Shown here one piece after another: positions 18,050 through 29,364 of a stretch of DNA of 64,000 nucleotides. Position 1 is the first letter of the stretch. Each line of letters opens with the position of its first letter. This DNA comes from Clavelina lepadiformis. Lineage: Eukaryota; Chordata; Ascidiacea; Aplousobranchia; Clavelinidae. The position numbers and the translations under genes were made by a program. The notes below the pieces were generated by a model, which worked only from the letters and a program-made list of their open reading frames with translations, made no database searches and was not told the origin of the DNA. The stretch is from positions 14,756,860 to 14,820,859 of the forward strand of contig NC_135244.1 of assembly GCF_947623445.1 (NCBI RefSeq), read 5' to 3'.

Positions 18050-20470
18050 CTTGAAACAAGTAAAGCACAATGGGTTAAAGAATAGAAGATAGAATAGAAG
18101 AAAAAATCTATATAAGTTTTTACATTGTTAGCATCAACATAGCTTGAAAATAAAACTAGAAATTTTCTATTCTAGATAACTACTGTGGACATATAGGCAA
18201 CAGGCAAGCTCCAGTTTGTTAGTTGCTAATAGCTTTCAGCGCTCAGGCTTTTTAGGTTTTGTATTGTTTATTTTTCGTCATTAACTGTGCGGTGCGTAAG
18301 TTACGAATTACGATGCTAAAAATTGTAGTTATAAAACAATAAAAGTTGTAGCCAAACCTGTAAGTGCATGCTAAAGCACATATTTTTCTCATAAACGCAA
18401 AGATAAAAAATACCTTGTTGCAAGCATATTCCTGACGTACCGTAGTTTCTATCTATGCAAACAGGCAAAACTACTTGAGTTAACATACTTTGTGCGCAAA
18501 GGCCCAGACAATGCACTTGGGTTACGGCGTTATGGTACCGTACTCAAACACATTGTCTACATGTAATGCCTGAATGCTTTATTTAAATACAAATTAAGCC
18601 TTGCTTCCAAATACACCACAGTACATAAGTTGCTGGATGTACAGACATAACCTAGCGTCTTCATAACTAGGTTACAAATAACCATGGATATCTTATATAC
18701 ATAGTTTTTGTTTTGTTTGTAAATGCAGTAAAATAAAACATTTTGAATATTCCTGCTGTTGCTGTGTTTAAATAATTAAAACAGTTTGGTATAATATTAA
18801 TACTACTTAATTATCTAACTCCTAATCATCTCCTAAACATCTAACGCGAAAAGTGAAGCTAACAATATGTCGTTGGACGGGGGATTTGTCGTTTGTTTAA
18901 TATTTTATTGCAAACACAGTTGTCCAATGTATATACCGCATAGGCTATATTCCATATTGAAAGTATTTCAGTTTTCAATACTTTGTAATTGCCAAATTAC
19001 AAAATACTGTCCTAACAAAAAACTATTTTATTCAATCAAAACTAGCAAATATTTTTGCCGAAGTAGTTCACTTCGTAAAATAAATTTCAAATTAACGGTT
19101 AAAATACTGTAACCAATAACAACAACACCAAGATCAACTGGCTTTGAAACAAGTTCGCAACTCTATCACAATTTATTAAACCGTTTTTGTTCTTTTATTA
19201 TTACCAGATCATACTTTAGCACATATAGTCGACGCTTCATTACAACTGCAGCGATCTCTGGTTAGTTGATCACGTGTCTGCGTAAATAAAGTCCTTTTCG
19301 ATCACCTGTCTTCCATGAAGGCTACGTGTCCTTCTCTGCTAGCACAACTTGCAGACAAACAGTAGCATAAAACTCAAACTAAAACGTTTTTTCGAACTAA
19401 TGAAACATAATACGTTCTCTGACATCCTGCCAGCATAAGCATTCATTGCACTGCCAATGATAAATATATGTGAAGAATGCCCCGAAAAGTCCGAAAGTTA
19501 AAGGCCATGTGGTATGATTGTGTAGAGCTAAACGCTACACAACTTTACTTGGATACCCTTGGTGTGAAAGTTTAAGTAAAAGTCTACCCAAACTTGTCCG
19601 TAGGAAAAATCTTATTTCACAAAGAATGACAATATTGAATGGCATGTCCTTTTTGGATCAGAATTGCTGCAATTGAGGGGCAAGTCCAAAAACAAGTTGA
19701 TCTTATCAGTTCTGTAACCATTTTATTAAGACTCGAGTCAAATCAAGTCGTTTAGGAAGTCAAGTTAAGCCAAGCTAAAACATCATGCAACTCAAATCGA
19801 GTCATTCCATTGACTATACGTTTAACCGATTGTTCGCAACGAAATCAAATGTCTGTAATTCAGTCGGTCAATAAATTAACAACTAAGATTTAATGACTTG
19901 CATCAAGTTACTTTCCTGAGACTCGAGTGAAGTAAAGCCATTTTAAGCGTTGACTTGAGTCTCGAGTCATTACAATACTGGATCTTATATGAAAGATCAC
20001 TATTATCTGAACATTGTGGTAAAATACTTTTGAAAAATAATTCGTGGTTAAGTACAGTTATCGGAAAAAGAAAATCGCAAAAAGTCTCAGTCTTTGGCCT
20101 TCGGTGTGACGTTGATAAAAGCTGTGGTTATGTCATAGATTAGTCAAGTTGCTTGATAACATGCTGCTGTTGCTTTCCTTGTGCGGTATTCAATGGAAGT
20201 CAGAAGTGCAGGTAATAGGAGTATAGCCTATGTCCAGTTAGGCGTCATATAAAAAAATTACCAACGTGAAGCATTGTTATTTAATAAATTACGATTGTTT
20301 TAATTTAGACGTAAAAAATCTGGTAACCCAATCGTTTCGTCCGTGAAGTTGGGGTATCCTTTGGACCGCATAGGCAAACCGGGACCGTACTGGCTGCCGT
20401 GGTTGGGCTATAGGCTGTCAGTATCACCTATCAAGCTATTGCTACAGCTGTAACAGATACATACGTGATA
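18050..20470. other. Intergenic region without recognisable genes
   Basis: I see no exon-like frames here with both splice sites and family similarity. Short open frames (for example 18316-18516 and 18867-19112) have low-complexity AT-driven composition. The one structured part is the CTCGAGTC-rich inverted repeat at 19729-19968, listed separately. Confidence 0.5.
19729..19968. repeat. Imperfect inverted repeat rich in CTCGAGTC/CAAGTC motifs
   Basis: The left end reads GACTCGAGTCAAATCAAGTC. The right end, around 19949-19965, reads GACTTGAGTCTCGAGTC, whose reverse complement is similar (GACTCGAGACTCAAGTC). More copies of AAGTCAAGTT and ACTCGAGTGAAGT lie between. It may be a small non-autonomous DNA transposon, but I cannot define target-site duplications. 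Confidence 0.35.
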
Positions 20471-20479
20471 TACAATAGG

Positions 20480-21166
20480 TAGATACTATGGTTGCCACCA
20501 GGCATAATACTCATCAAATATAAAGCTCAACTGGCGAAAAACAGAACTTTATTTTCTGCCGACATTTCACTCATTCGGGTTAATAACAAAAGGTGCTCGC
20601 TCAGCTGGTGAATTAATTGTTTTATGAACCACCGTTTCGCAAATCCATGCGGGGGAGCTTTGTCAGGGCAGATTAATTACAATTAGAGAATAGTAAATAT
20701 TTTTGAAAACTACAAACATATAAAATTACCTAGATACGAGCAATAACTAAGAAACGATTATGATGTAAGAAACGCAAATCACATGATAAACCAAAGATAA
20801 TTATAAACTAGCAGTTAAAGACAAACGAATATATATGACAGGTTTAAGTAAAGTATTACGAGTAAATAGGTGACAATAGTGTGTCTTTTTTATCGTTTAT
20901 TACATCCTGTTTCGAGTTAATATAAAACGATTCCATAAATTTTCTTTTTCAGTAGTCTGATTCGAAATTAAGTACATGAGCATTCTCCCAATCTACCATG
21001 TGTTCTTTTTCCAAGGTATGTTTGCTCAAAGAACTCTTTTCGAATCGAAAGTTTTTTTGCCTTGGACTTTGCCTTTTTGGACTCTTTAATCTCCAAAAGT
21101 AACAAGGGTACACTCTCTTCTTCTGTGTATCGTAAACCTACTGCAACCGCTATTTGGGTTTTCATT
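20480..21166 (-). mobile_element. Penelope-like element remnant, GIY-YIG endonuclease tail and 3' UTR
   Basis: On the minus strand one frame reads EKSSLSKHTLEKEHMVDWEN, then a short gap, NFESDY, a stop codon, KRKFMESFYIN and NDKKDTLLSPIYS. These fit the C-terminal part of GIY-YIG endonucleases of Penelope-like retroelements. The partner copy at 21498-21815 reads SLSKYTLEHEH, FEQDYWKCKLIELFFIN and DKKDTILSPIYS. Further downstream on the minus strand (20631-20665 region) is TGACAAAGCTCCC followed by GCGAAACGG, a motif seen in the 3' region of such elements. The copy is broken by stops and frameshifts, and no reverse transcriptase is recognisable. Confidence 0.6.
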
Positions 21167-21497
21167 TCAAAATCATCTTGAACACAAACAAGCAGTGGTA
21201 ATTACTTTATTCCATCGCGCCCATGCTCTTACTTCTACTATAACATCGTTGAAACAAGAAATGAAAGCTGTAAACGAGTCTTTGCAGTTAAATGGCTACG
21301 CAAATTAGATTTTAAGTAGATGTAAGTTTAAAAATAACGCCTACCGATCAAACCGATTTTTTTGTTGTATTTCCGTATATTTCCAATGTTTCTGAGAGAG
21401 TGAGACGGATCTTAGTAAGACCGTATTTAAGCCTGCTGTAAAAATATGTAATTAACTTCCTTCTCCTAAAGACCGGGTACCACCCAACAAAAGACAA

Positions 21498-21830
21498 GGG
21501 GCGATTTATGAAATTCCAAGCCAGGATTGCAGCTTTAAATACATTGGAGAACCAAACGCTCTCTCTTGACTAGGATGACAGAACATAAAGGAGATATCTC
21601 CAATTTTCGACATGAAAAAACTTCTTTGAGTAAATATACTTTGGAGCATGAACACGCCATTAATTGGAAGGGCGCACGTACTTTGGATTTCGAACAAGAT
21701 TATTGGAAATGTAAACTCATAGAATTATTTTTTATAAACGAACGTGATATTGTTATTCATGATAAAAAGGACACCATACTTTCCCCAATTTATTCCAAGT
21801 TTTTTGCACGATCACAGTTAATTTCTATTG
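21498..21830 (+). mobile_element. Penelope-like element remnant, GIY-YIG endonuclease domain
   Basis: From 21498 the frame reads GAIYEIPSQDCSFKYIGE, the GIY...YIG motif with the characteristic Cys between the halves. After a frameshift near 21560 it continues RMTEHKGDISNFRHEKTSLS, then HAINWKGARTLDFEQDYWK and IELFFIN, ending near 21815. It is a diverged copy of the minus-strand remnant 330 bases to the left, placed head to head with it. Only the endonuclease end is recognisable. Confidence 0.65.
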
Positions 21831-22343
21831 TATTCCTGTTTCTTTTAACTAGGTGTTTTATATAAACAATATATTTTATTACAGTATTATAATCATTTCT
21901 ATGCATGCATGGTTTCATTTACATTTTTTGATGCAGGCTACCTGTAGTACGGTCGTATTTGACAGAATCTTATTACTGCATATCTGCGTATGAGCTTACA
22001 GTTATATAGCCTAGCATATACCGTAAGCAGCGTACATTCATTTTTTACATAATCGATCTACTTTGTGCTCATATTTGAAAGCGGCTTCTTTAAACATCCA
22101 ACAATGCAGCTCAGACTTAATAAAATATTTTTCAACTGATTGCGTGGCCCAATTTCCGCGAAATACAATGGTTTTCCCAAAGCCTTGTTTTCAATAATAA
22201 GCCTACTTCGTGGTAGGTAAGCTTTTATTCTATTTCTTGGTAAGGTATATTATCGAGTGCGACCTATTTTTACTTTTTTTCGTCAATATTTGTTGGACTT
22301 GTATTCGAAGAAGAATAATACATCGAGCTTTAAACATCAAAAA

Positions 22344-22510
22344 CTTGGTGTTGTTTCGCTGCCTGTTCCAATTCGTGTACTCGTGTCGGGAAACGGTCAA
22401 TCAAGTCACGTCAAGTTACGAAACGTTCAATCAGTTATCATCCTTACGGTCCGCGAGGTTAAGTAAGTTTTGAGATTTGGCCCCTGGTGCGATTGAGTTT
22501 GACACCCCTG
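22344..22510 (+). mobile_element. Right end of a hAT-type element (truncated copy)
   Basis: This stretch matches 45826-45958 almost base for base in blocks: TTGTTTCGCTGCCTGTTCCA, TTTGGCCCCTGGTGC, ATTGAGTTTGACACC, and the terminal CTG. The 45-kb copy has both termini and an 8-bp target duplication. Here the GC-rich left end (GGCCCGC repeats) is missing, so the copy is truncated or rearranged. Confidence 0.6.
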
Positions 22511-23217
22511 ATTTACATCATTTATTGGCGTATAAACTACATAATAGAGCATTAGACCTACTAAGTTAAATACAAATATTATTGAAATTCATACCACTCA
22601 AATATAGTAAATAGGCCCACAGTTAAGCTAATTGTTAATATTTTTAAATTACCCCAGAAATATAAAAGATAGTAGTATAATTTCAGGATCGTATCGCAAA
22701 TACAAACCATTAAGTTATTGCGAAAGTAGGCTACAGTTGGCTTATCAACAAAAGCTGTGCACGCTTATCTGGAACAGAAGCAATTACTCGTCTCAAACAT
22801 TATATTATTCAAGATATGTATCTGCACTGATTGTGCAACTTCTGATATATTCATTAACTCCGGAAGACACGTACAGTATGTTAATAAAATCGTGCAGGCC
22901 TATCTCACTGCTCAGACAGCATGGCCTTGATGCTTTCCTTCAGCTCGTGTTTAAGAAAATAAAAGGTTACCTTGAACACAGTTAACACAATTTCATGTGC
23001 GATCCCAATTATGATTATAGGCCATGTAGCTAACATAGGGAGAGAAAAAAGCGCAGAAAATAAAGGCGAAAAAATTACTATGTAATAATGCATTTAAGCG
23101 AATCGAGTATACTTACCTAGACAACAAACTACAACAAAATCAGCAAAAAATCTAAATAGTTCAATTATTAAGCTAAATGCAAGTGTAGTCTTAACACAAA
23201 GACATGTGGGATGGATT

Positions 23218-25795
23218 TCAATCGTTTTTCAACATTTTTCGGAATTTGTCGCTTACAATGGACAAATTATAAATTGTTCTGCAAAATGCCACTGTAAAGC
23301 AGCACTCATCGTAGTGCACGTTGTTTTTTGAGCAGATCTGTTTTATATGAACCGAAGCCTCGCGTAACCGGTCCCGAGGTAATCGTGGAAAAGAATGATG
23401 CTCGTGATGAAAGTTGAGTCCTCCATGCAACCAATCCATCCACCAAGGGCATGTGATGTTTAGATTGCAATCAATCATGCTCCGATAATATTCCTAAAAA
23501 GTAAGTATGGTATAACGTGAAAAAAATATTACATTTGAAAACGTGTAAACAGACAAGTGAAAATGTGAAAACGGTTATAGCCAACTTTCTTACTTCGTTT
23601 CGCTTCTCTGACATAGTATAGAATCGTTTGCTGTAATGATTCAGCAACAACTGTACGTGAAGAATTCCTTCTCCAATGCATCCACACCAATATACAAATA
23701 CGATTTTTTGCCAGCTTGTAAAATACGACAAAAGTAACACCACCCAAAACCAATGAGCAAGCAACGCAGCCCAAACGTCCAACCTTTTCTCTTCCCGAAA
23801 GGAATCGACTATTATGCCAATTCTTCCAAGACCAACCGTAATTGGAACGAAAATAAAATGCTGAATCTAATCAAAAGGGAATAGAAACAAAACAGATAAG
23901 AAAACCACATAAAACGTTTAAGAAAATTGATTGAGTGTTTTTAACAATATTAGCCTGTTCCTTGATTTGGAATCCACAATCCAGTCCAAAACAATCATTG
24001 CTAATTGACCAAATGATCAGAAACTATTGCCCATGTATATATGGTATACAGAATAACGGATCTTATTTTCACTTGCCCACGCTGATATTTTGGTCTTTGT
24101 AATTGATATCTAAAGTCTATTGAAAAATAATAATCAAGTGCTAGCAGGAAACGATCAGTTTATTCAATGGTGGTGGGGCTGACTGTGCAATAGTCTGGCA
24201 AGTTAATAGCATGCATATTATCTTATGATGGAAGTACGCTATACATGCACCTTCATAGCTACAGCTCATATCACTTCGTACTTCTTATTGCAGCTGCAGC
24301 TGGGTCGGGTTAATTTACATTCAATGCGGTCATATGTATACAATTATACATATCCATCGCGGAGAAGTTTCTGAATTTATTAAGTTCAAGCAATACGTTT
24401 TCACCTTAACAAAAAAGGCTTGCCAAGATGCTGTGTGAAACGGGAAAAGCAGGACGTTTTGAGCCCAAAGCGCCTCCATCGCCTGTGGGTCAACAAAATT
24501 TTCCTCAGGCTCAACCGTATTGGTGAAGGCGTGATGAATGATGTGTTTGTCTTTCCACCATCGGGCGCTGATGCCAAAGCACACTGTTCCGAAAAACACT
24601 CCAACTTTTTCATCCCACAGCCGGTGTTGAAAGAACTAAACAGTTAAAAAAGATGAGTTAGAATTTTATTCTATGGAACTAGCCTACAACTAAGTTAAGC
24701 CCAAATCATAAAGAGAGCCTACTGTTCTTCCAAAGCATTTTTTGTGCATTACAATTAAGTTAATGATTCTGCCATCATTTATACTAATTGGTTTACTATT
24801 ATAACTTATTACTTCAAAATCCTATTTACCTGTGTGTGCATAAAATCGTGCATAAGCATCCCACTTTGTTGCCAAAAAAGAGCGAGAAACACACCTGTCA
24901 ATATTACACAGAATATGTTCTCGTCGGCTGCTCCAGATACAACAAGGCAGAAAACCAAGACAATTATCAAAAGTGTCGTGATGGACTTCCTTACATACCA
25001 TCGAAAACTGAAAGCATCGTAATTACAATTTACAAGTGTTATAAACTGTATGTCAAGATAGTAAATATGTAGGATTCTTTATTGTTATGTACGATGGTAT
25101 AAGAAATGTAAACAAACTTCTCGAAAGTCGTTCCTTTGTTGCCATTCCGATATGAAAAGGCTTCGACGTCCCTTACCTATTGTCATAATACCCTTCAGTC
25201 CTAAATTTATGCTCGAGGTCATTCATGCAACGATCGAAGTTGCCTAGGCTGAGACTGTAGCATCCAACTATAAAACAACAAAACCATTTCAAATAATTTG
25301 GGTAAAATACCTTGATTGTAGTTTTTATCGTTCCGCAGTTTGATGTAGACGGTATGCGGAGACATGACTTCCGCCAGAGTACGCAGCAATACAGATAGAA
25401 AACTCCTACTAAAGTCAAAGCTCAAAAGTAAACTGACGTTTAAAAATCCCGTACACCAGAAAGTATTCTTTGTGATTGATACTATATTCCTGGCGGCAAA
25501 CGTAGTATTTTCAAATGGAAGTTTGACTGGAAGCACGGTTAACTGAACTTTCTTTGCTACAGTATTATTTACGGTATAGGAGGGATATACCTGGTGTCCG
25601 TTTTTCCAAGACGTTATGCTTGTGCATGCTGTCAATGACGCAGGTCGCATCATGTCCGACGAATTTTTCAATCACCTTGCCACCAGGATGGTAGTCAGTG
25701 AAGTTGCTAACGTCGTACCATCTGCCACGATACCCTATTAACTTCTTGTTGTTGTCTTCGTTTTCGATTGCCAAGGATTTTGACTTCTTCGCCAT
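23218..25795 (-). CDS. Cytochrome b5-fused fatty acyl/sphingolipid desaturase (front-end type)
   Basis: Six minus-strand exons (25795-25591, 25267-25177, 25007-24830, 24635-24405, 23860-23594, 23493-23218) give 415 residues. The N-terminus is a cytochrome b5 domain with the heme-ligand motif HPGG (36-39) and a second histidine near residue 58. The desaturase domain follows, with membrane segments and three histidine boxes: HDFMHTQ (152-158), HIIHH (189-193) and HHEHH (353-357, in LHGGLNFHHEHHSFPRLPR). LEHKFRTEGYYDN, VQLLLNHYSKRF and FPRLPRDRLREA also fit the family. Such enzymes act in the endoplasmic reticulum, taking electrons from the fused b5 to introduce a double bond into an acyl or long-chain-base substrate. 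The context resembles delta-8 sphingolipid and delta-5/6 desaturases, but these carry QxxHH in box 3 and this protein has H in place of Q. The substrate therefore cannot be assigned. The start is the first in-frame ATG before the b5 domain. Confidence 0.87.
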
Positions 25796-25889
25796 TATTG
25801 AATTTTTTATATCAAACTGATCGTGCACGACTTACAACGGTAATTCCGGAGCCAAGATAATATTCAAGTCATAAGCAGCTACAGCAACC

Positions 25890-25929
25890 GTCCTTACGTC
25901 CTTACGTTCTTACGTCCTTACGTCTTCTA
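25890..25929. repeat. 8-bp tandem repeat (GTCCTTAC), five units
   Basis: Units at 25890, 25898, 25906, 25914 and 25922; the third and last carry changes. It lies about 95 bases upstream of the desaturase start codon, in its 5' flank or UTR. Confidence 0.75.
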
Positions 25930-26829
25930 AGGCTCCGTGATACATCAAAAAACTACAGCGATTGATGTATTTCTTAGCAATGGTACATGCCCTGTAATAG
26001 AATACTTGTGTTATCGAATACCGAAATTTCTTATATACCTAGCTTGTATACCTCCATCATGTACTTCCTGACATCAGTATTTACACAGAAGTTATACAAC
26101 ACCTTTATCTACATTCAACTGGAATTCTCGGTGAATGGCTCCTGATTGTGAAGTCTGGCCTCTTACCGATATATGACGCTTGTAACTCAGGATTTGGCTG
26201 TGGACGACTATACTGCGTAGGTTGAATTCAAATTAGTCGGTTATGAGGCAACGCATCCTGTATCTACGCGACATAAGCTGAATTGCATATTGAACTCAAA
26301 GGATGCAAAATTCATTTAATTTTACTTCCTCACAACTCATATAAAGCTTGCATGTAATTGTATAACCTTTATTGTATATGCGAATTAAACTTTTGATAGC
26401 TTATATAGCCTTGTCACAAATTTGATTTCATCTTTTCCGCTGTAAAAATATTTTTTTAAAACCGACATACAACAGGATCATTTTTAATTAAATACATATC
26501 AACCTATCCAGTGTTGGTCTGCAGAAATGATTTAATGCGTTTCGACTGGGTAATACACTGCGTATTTAAGGGGAGGCCATTGAGTTATGGCTCCCCTCAC
26601 CAACCCAACCCAACCCAACGAGATCAGCTATTACCTATAGGAAATGTTATAATAGGCGAGTATACGGCATTTTAAAATTGTTGTGTAGAGCTTTACAAAA
26701 TGGTTGTATACGGCGTTTCAAAAGTATACACCATAAGTTACCAGCTATTGTACGTAGACTATAAATATGAGAATACGTTTCATTTTTTAATATGATTCCC
26801 AAAAATATAGCTTTTCGTCAATGCTTCAT
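25930..26829. other. Upstream flank of the desaturase gene, no gene seen
   Basis: No coding potential is visible. Near 26571-26600 an imperfect hairpin (GGGGAGGCCAT, loop TGAGTT, ATGGCTCCCC) is followed by a short CCAAC tandem run, which may be the end of a small repeat element. Confidence 0.45.
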
Positions 26830-27039
26830 TTAGACGTAATCATGACAGCCATTCATCGACATGTCTCTTGCTCGCGACTGTTGTGTAGAGCCAATCTGGG
26901 AAGCAATTGCCCTATATCCGGAATGGTTCTCTGCAATGTTCTTGGCCCCATGCACACTGTACAGTGATGTTAGGGCCTCTAGATCACAAGCCATTATGTC
27001 CAGCCAGCGGGCGTGGGGAGCCATCCACGGTGTTTTCAA
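26830..27039 (-). pseudogene. Non-LTR retrotransposon (LINE) ORF2 C-terminal remnant
   Basis: The minus-strand frame contains HARWLDIMACDLEAL, HGAKNIAENHSGYRAIA and SQIGS. This resembles the (G)RPRxRWLDxxxxDLxxL...A.NRxxWR block near the C-terminus of non-LTR retrotransposon polymerases. It is an isolated fragment with no neighbouring reverse transcriptase in frame. The assignment rests on pattern recognition and is moderate. Confidence 0.45.
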
Positions 27040-27312
27040 CCTTCTTTTACATTGTTAAAGAAATACTCCAGTCCAATATTTCCCTAAGATCGGCTTTTCG
27101 TTCTGGTGCCATCACAAAGAAAACCAACAATGCTAAACAACTTAAAAAGGCGAATATCCACAATTAAGCAAGTAATTACAGTAATTAACATTTGCATATC
27201 TTGCCAGTGTCTTTTGCTTTCAATTTATTGTTCAAAATTATTGTACAGAATATGTCCACCAACTTAAAATTAGGGGCAAATCCAAAAACAATTCAGTTCA
27301 ACAATTACATTA

Positions 27313-27914
27313 GTGGTTAAGCCGTTATTGCTAAAATTGTATCGCAAATTTGGTCCCCTATTATGACAGAGACGGGGGTCACAATGTAATAAAAAATATG
27401 CTTTATGACTGGGGTTTGTATAAGGTATGGTAATATAGTGGTAGATTAGGTAACGCGGTTTGGAGAGTAAATGATACGTCTCCGTATGTAGGTGATTGGT
27501 AGCAGGTAATGTTTATTTTCAGCATAGGAACGTTACAGATAAACAGTACATGAACTGGTGAAGCATTCTTGTTTTTACAGAAGCTACCGGTACCGGACTA
27601 AGCTAGAATCAACAGTCAAGACTAAACTGTGCTGTAGGGTAGAACATTAACCAGTACAAATAGACCGACGATAAGCCAGTTTAGGCTTATTTCACGCAAA
27701 ATAATCCTGATATACACTTAAGTACGCTTTAATTATACACATTACTATTTAATTGTATACCGCACGAAGCATTCTATTCATATTTGATTCAAATACCTGA
27801 GTCATCTCTATTGTTTCTTTTATTGTGACATAATCAGAGCTCGATCTACGTCATAATTAAGGGACATAATTTGCATTTTTTGCCGCTTATTTATGGCAAT
27901 AACTGCTTAACCAC
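27313..27914. mobile_element. TIR element with TA target duplication (mariner-like MITE candidate)
   Basis: The left end, after TA, reads GTGGTTAAGCCGTTATTGC and then GCAAATTTGGTCCC. The right end, before TA, reads GGGACATAATTTGCA and then GGCAATAACTGCTTAACCAC. They are imperfect inverted repeats of about 45-50 bases, each flanked by TA (27311-27312 and 27915-27916). The interior shows no transposase frame. The TA duplication fits Tc1/mariner-type insertion; a family name needs a library search. Confidence 0.5.
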
Positions 27915-28019
27915 TACATGGTTAAATTCAACTCAATTACATAGTTAAATACATAGTTACATTCAACTCACAGTTGAAGTGGAAATCACCCGTTACCTCA
28001 GTTGCAACTTCTTGTAAAA

Positions 28020-29000
28020 CTTATGATTTTTCTAAAATACATTTATAAGGGGTTGTGTAAACTTGAATAAATTTATGCCGTATGAAATTAAGCTCATAAA
28101 AATCGAACTAAATTTTTTTTTAAATCATGTAAATTTGGACAAAGTTTTACAAATACAAATAGCTTCATGGAAATTCATGTAAATCTAAATAAATTCATAT
28201 AAAATGAACCAATTTTATTTATACATAAGAAATGTTATGTAAACGCAAATAAAATGAAATTAATTGTTATGAAAACAAATAAACTTTATAAAAATTAAAA
28301 TAGATCCATAAGACTTCAAATAAAATTTCAAAATTTAAAAAAAAATTAAATTTAGTAAAGAAAATTCATAAAAGTCATATGAAATAAAAAAAAAATACAA
28401 AACCATAAAAAGTTGAATATTCTCCAAACCAATTCTTTACTTAATTCAAATGAAAGTATTAGTATTGAAAGTAGTCTAACAATATACTGAAAAAACATTT
28501 TTCCTACCAAACAAAAAAGTGATATCAGCAGTACACTGTGTTAATGTCTTTGATTTCAAAATAATGAATTTATTAAACTTGCAAAAACTCATTCAACCTC
28601 AATTCATATGAATTCATTTTAGTTTATACAAAGAATTAACCAATAAAACAATTGTCTAGTTTGAAATTTATGGGCATGCAAGAACGGCAAACAACGAATA
28701 AATCCAGCTAGTGACAATTTTACAAATGTAATTTGTTTTCAGCCTGTACAAGCTTATTTAATATCTTATTTAATTTGTAAGATTTTCTTTGAACTTAAAT
28801 ATACTTATTCGAGTTTTGATAAATGTTTTCCAATTTTAATAAAAATTATTTCGTTTTATTTATTTTATACTAAACTGTTTTAATTTGTTCAAAATTGTTT
28901 GATTGTTTAGTTTATACATTAACCGGAATTGGTAATATTATTCAAATTAACGTGAATTTGTACGCGCAAGCATTTGAATTTTTATTACTATAACGATTAT
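28020..29000. repeat. AT-rich degenerate tandem-like region
   Basis: Variants of ATTCATGTAAATCTAAATAA recur roughly every 20 bases between about 28060 and 28420 (for example ATGTAAACGCAAATAAA, TTCATATAAAATGAACC, CATAAGACTTCAAATAAA). The following 600 bases are plain AT-rich sequence with no gene. Confidence 0.4.
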
Positions 29001-29056
29001 TTTCTCGTTCATGTAGCCAGGCTTAATTTCACATTTACGGTGAACCGCGACACCTT

Positions 29057-29100
29057 TAACTGCACGTAACTGCACGTAACTGCACGTAACTGTGAGTAAC
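29057..29100. repeat. 10-bp tandem repeat (TAACTGCACG), about four units
   Basis: Three exact units and a fourth altered one (TAACTGTGAG) abut the candidate solo LTR that starts at 29116. Confidence 0.7.
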
Positions 29101-29115
29101 CTTCAACTGTGAGAC

Positions 29116-29364
29116 TGTGTAGCGTTATCACGCTAATGAAACAAACCGATGATCTTCGAAAAGCCACATTTTATTGGTCTCGGCCAGACGCCGACTCAGA
29201 CTCTCCCCCTAAAAAGCGCACAATCTTTATATATAACAAAGGTGCCAAATCACGTGATTAAAATAGTTAACAAACGCGTAAAAGGTGCTGATTGGTAAAA
29301 ACGCTTCAAACGAAAAGACGATGATAAGTAACAACACAACATGTGAGGAACAAAGTCCGTAACA
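29116..29364 (-). mobile_element. Candidate solo LTR
   Basis: Read on the minus strand, this 249-base block starts TGTTACGGAC and ends GCTACACA (TG...CA). It contains a TATATATAAAG promoter-like box (29225-29235) and, downstream of it, an AATAAA (29170-29175). That order is the usual one for an LTR. No 5-bp target-site duplication is visible and no internal retroelement genes adjoin it, so the call is tentative. Confidence 0.4.

Noticed and set aside
18316..18516. Possible first exon of LRRC27
   Set aside because: The frame has no donor in a phase compatible with the 18049 acceptor and no family similarity.
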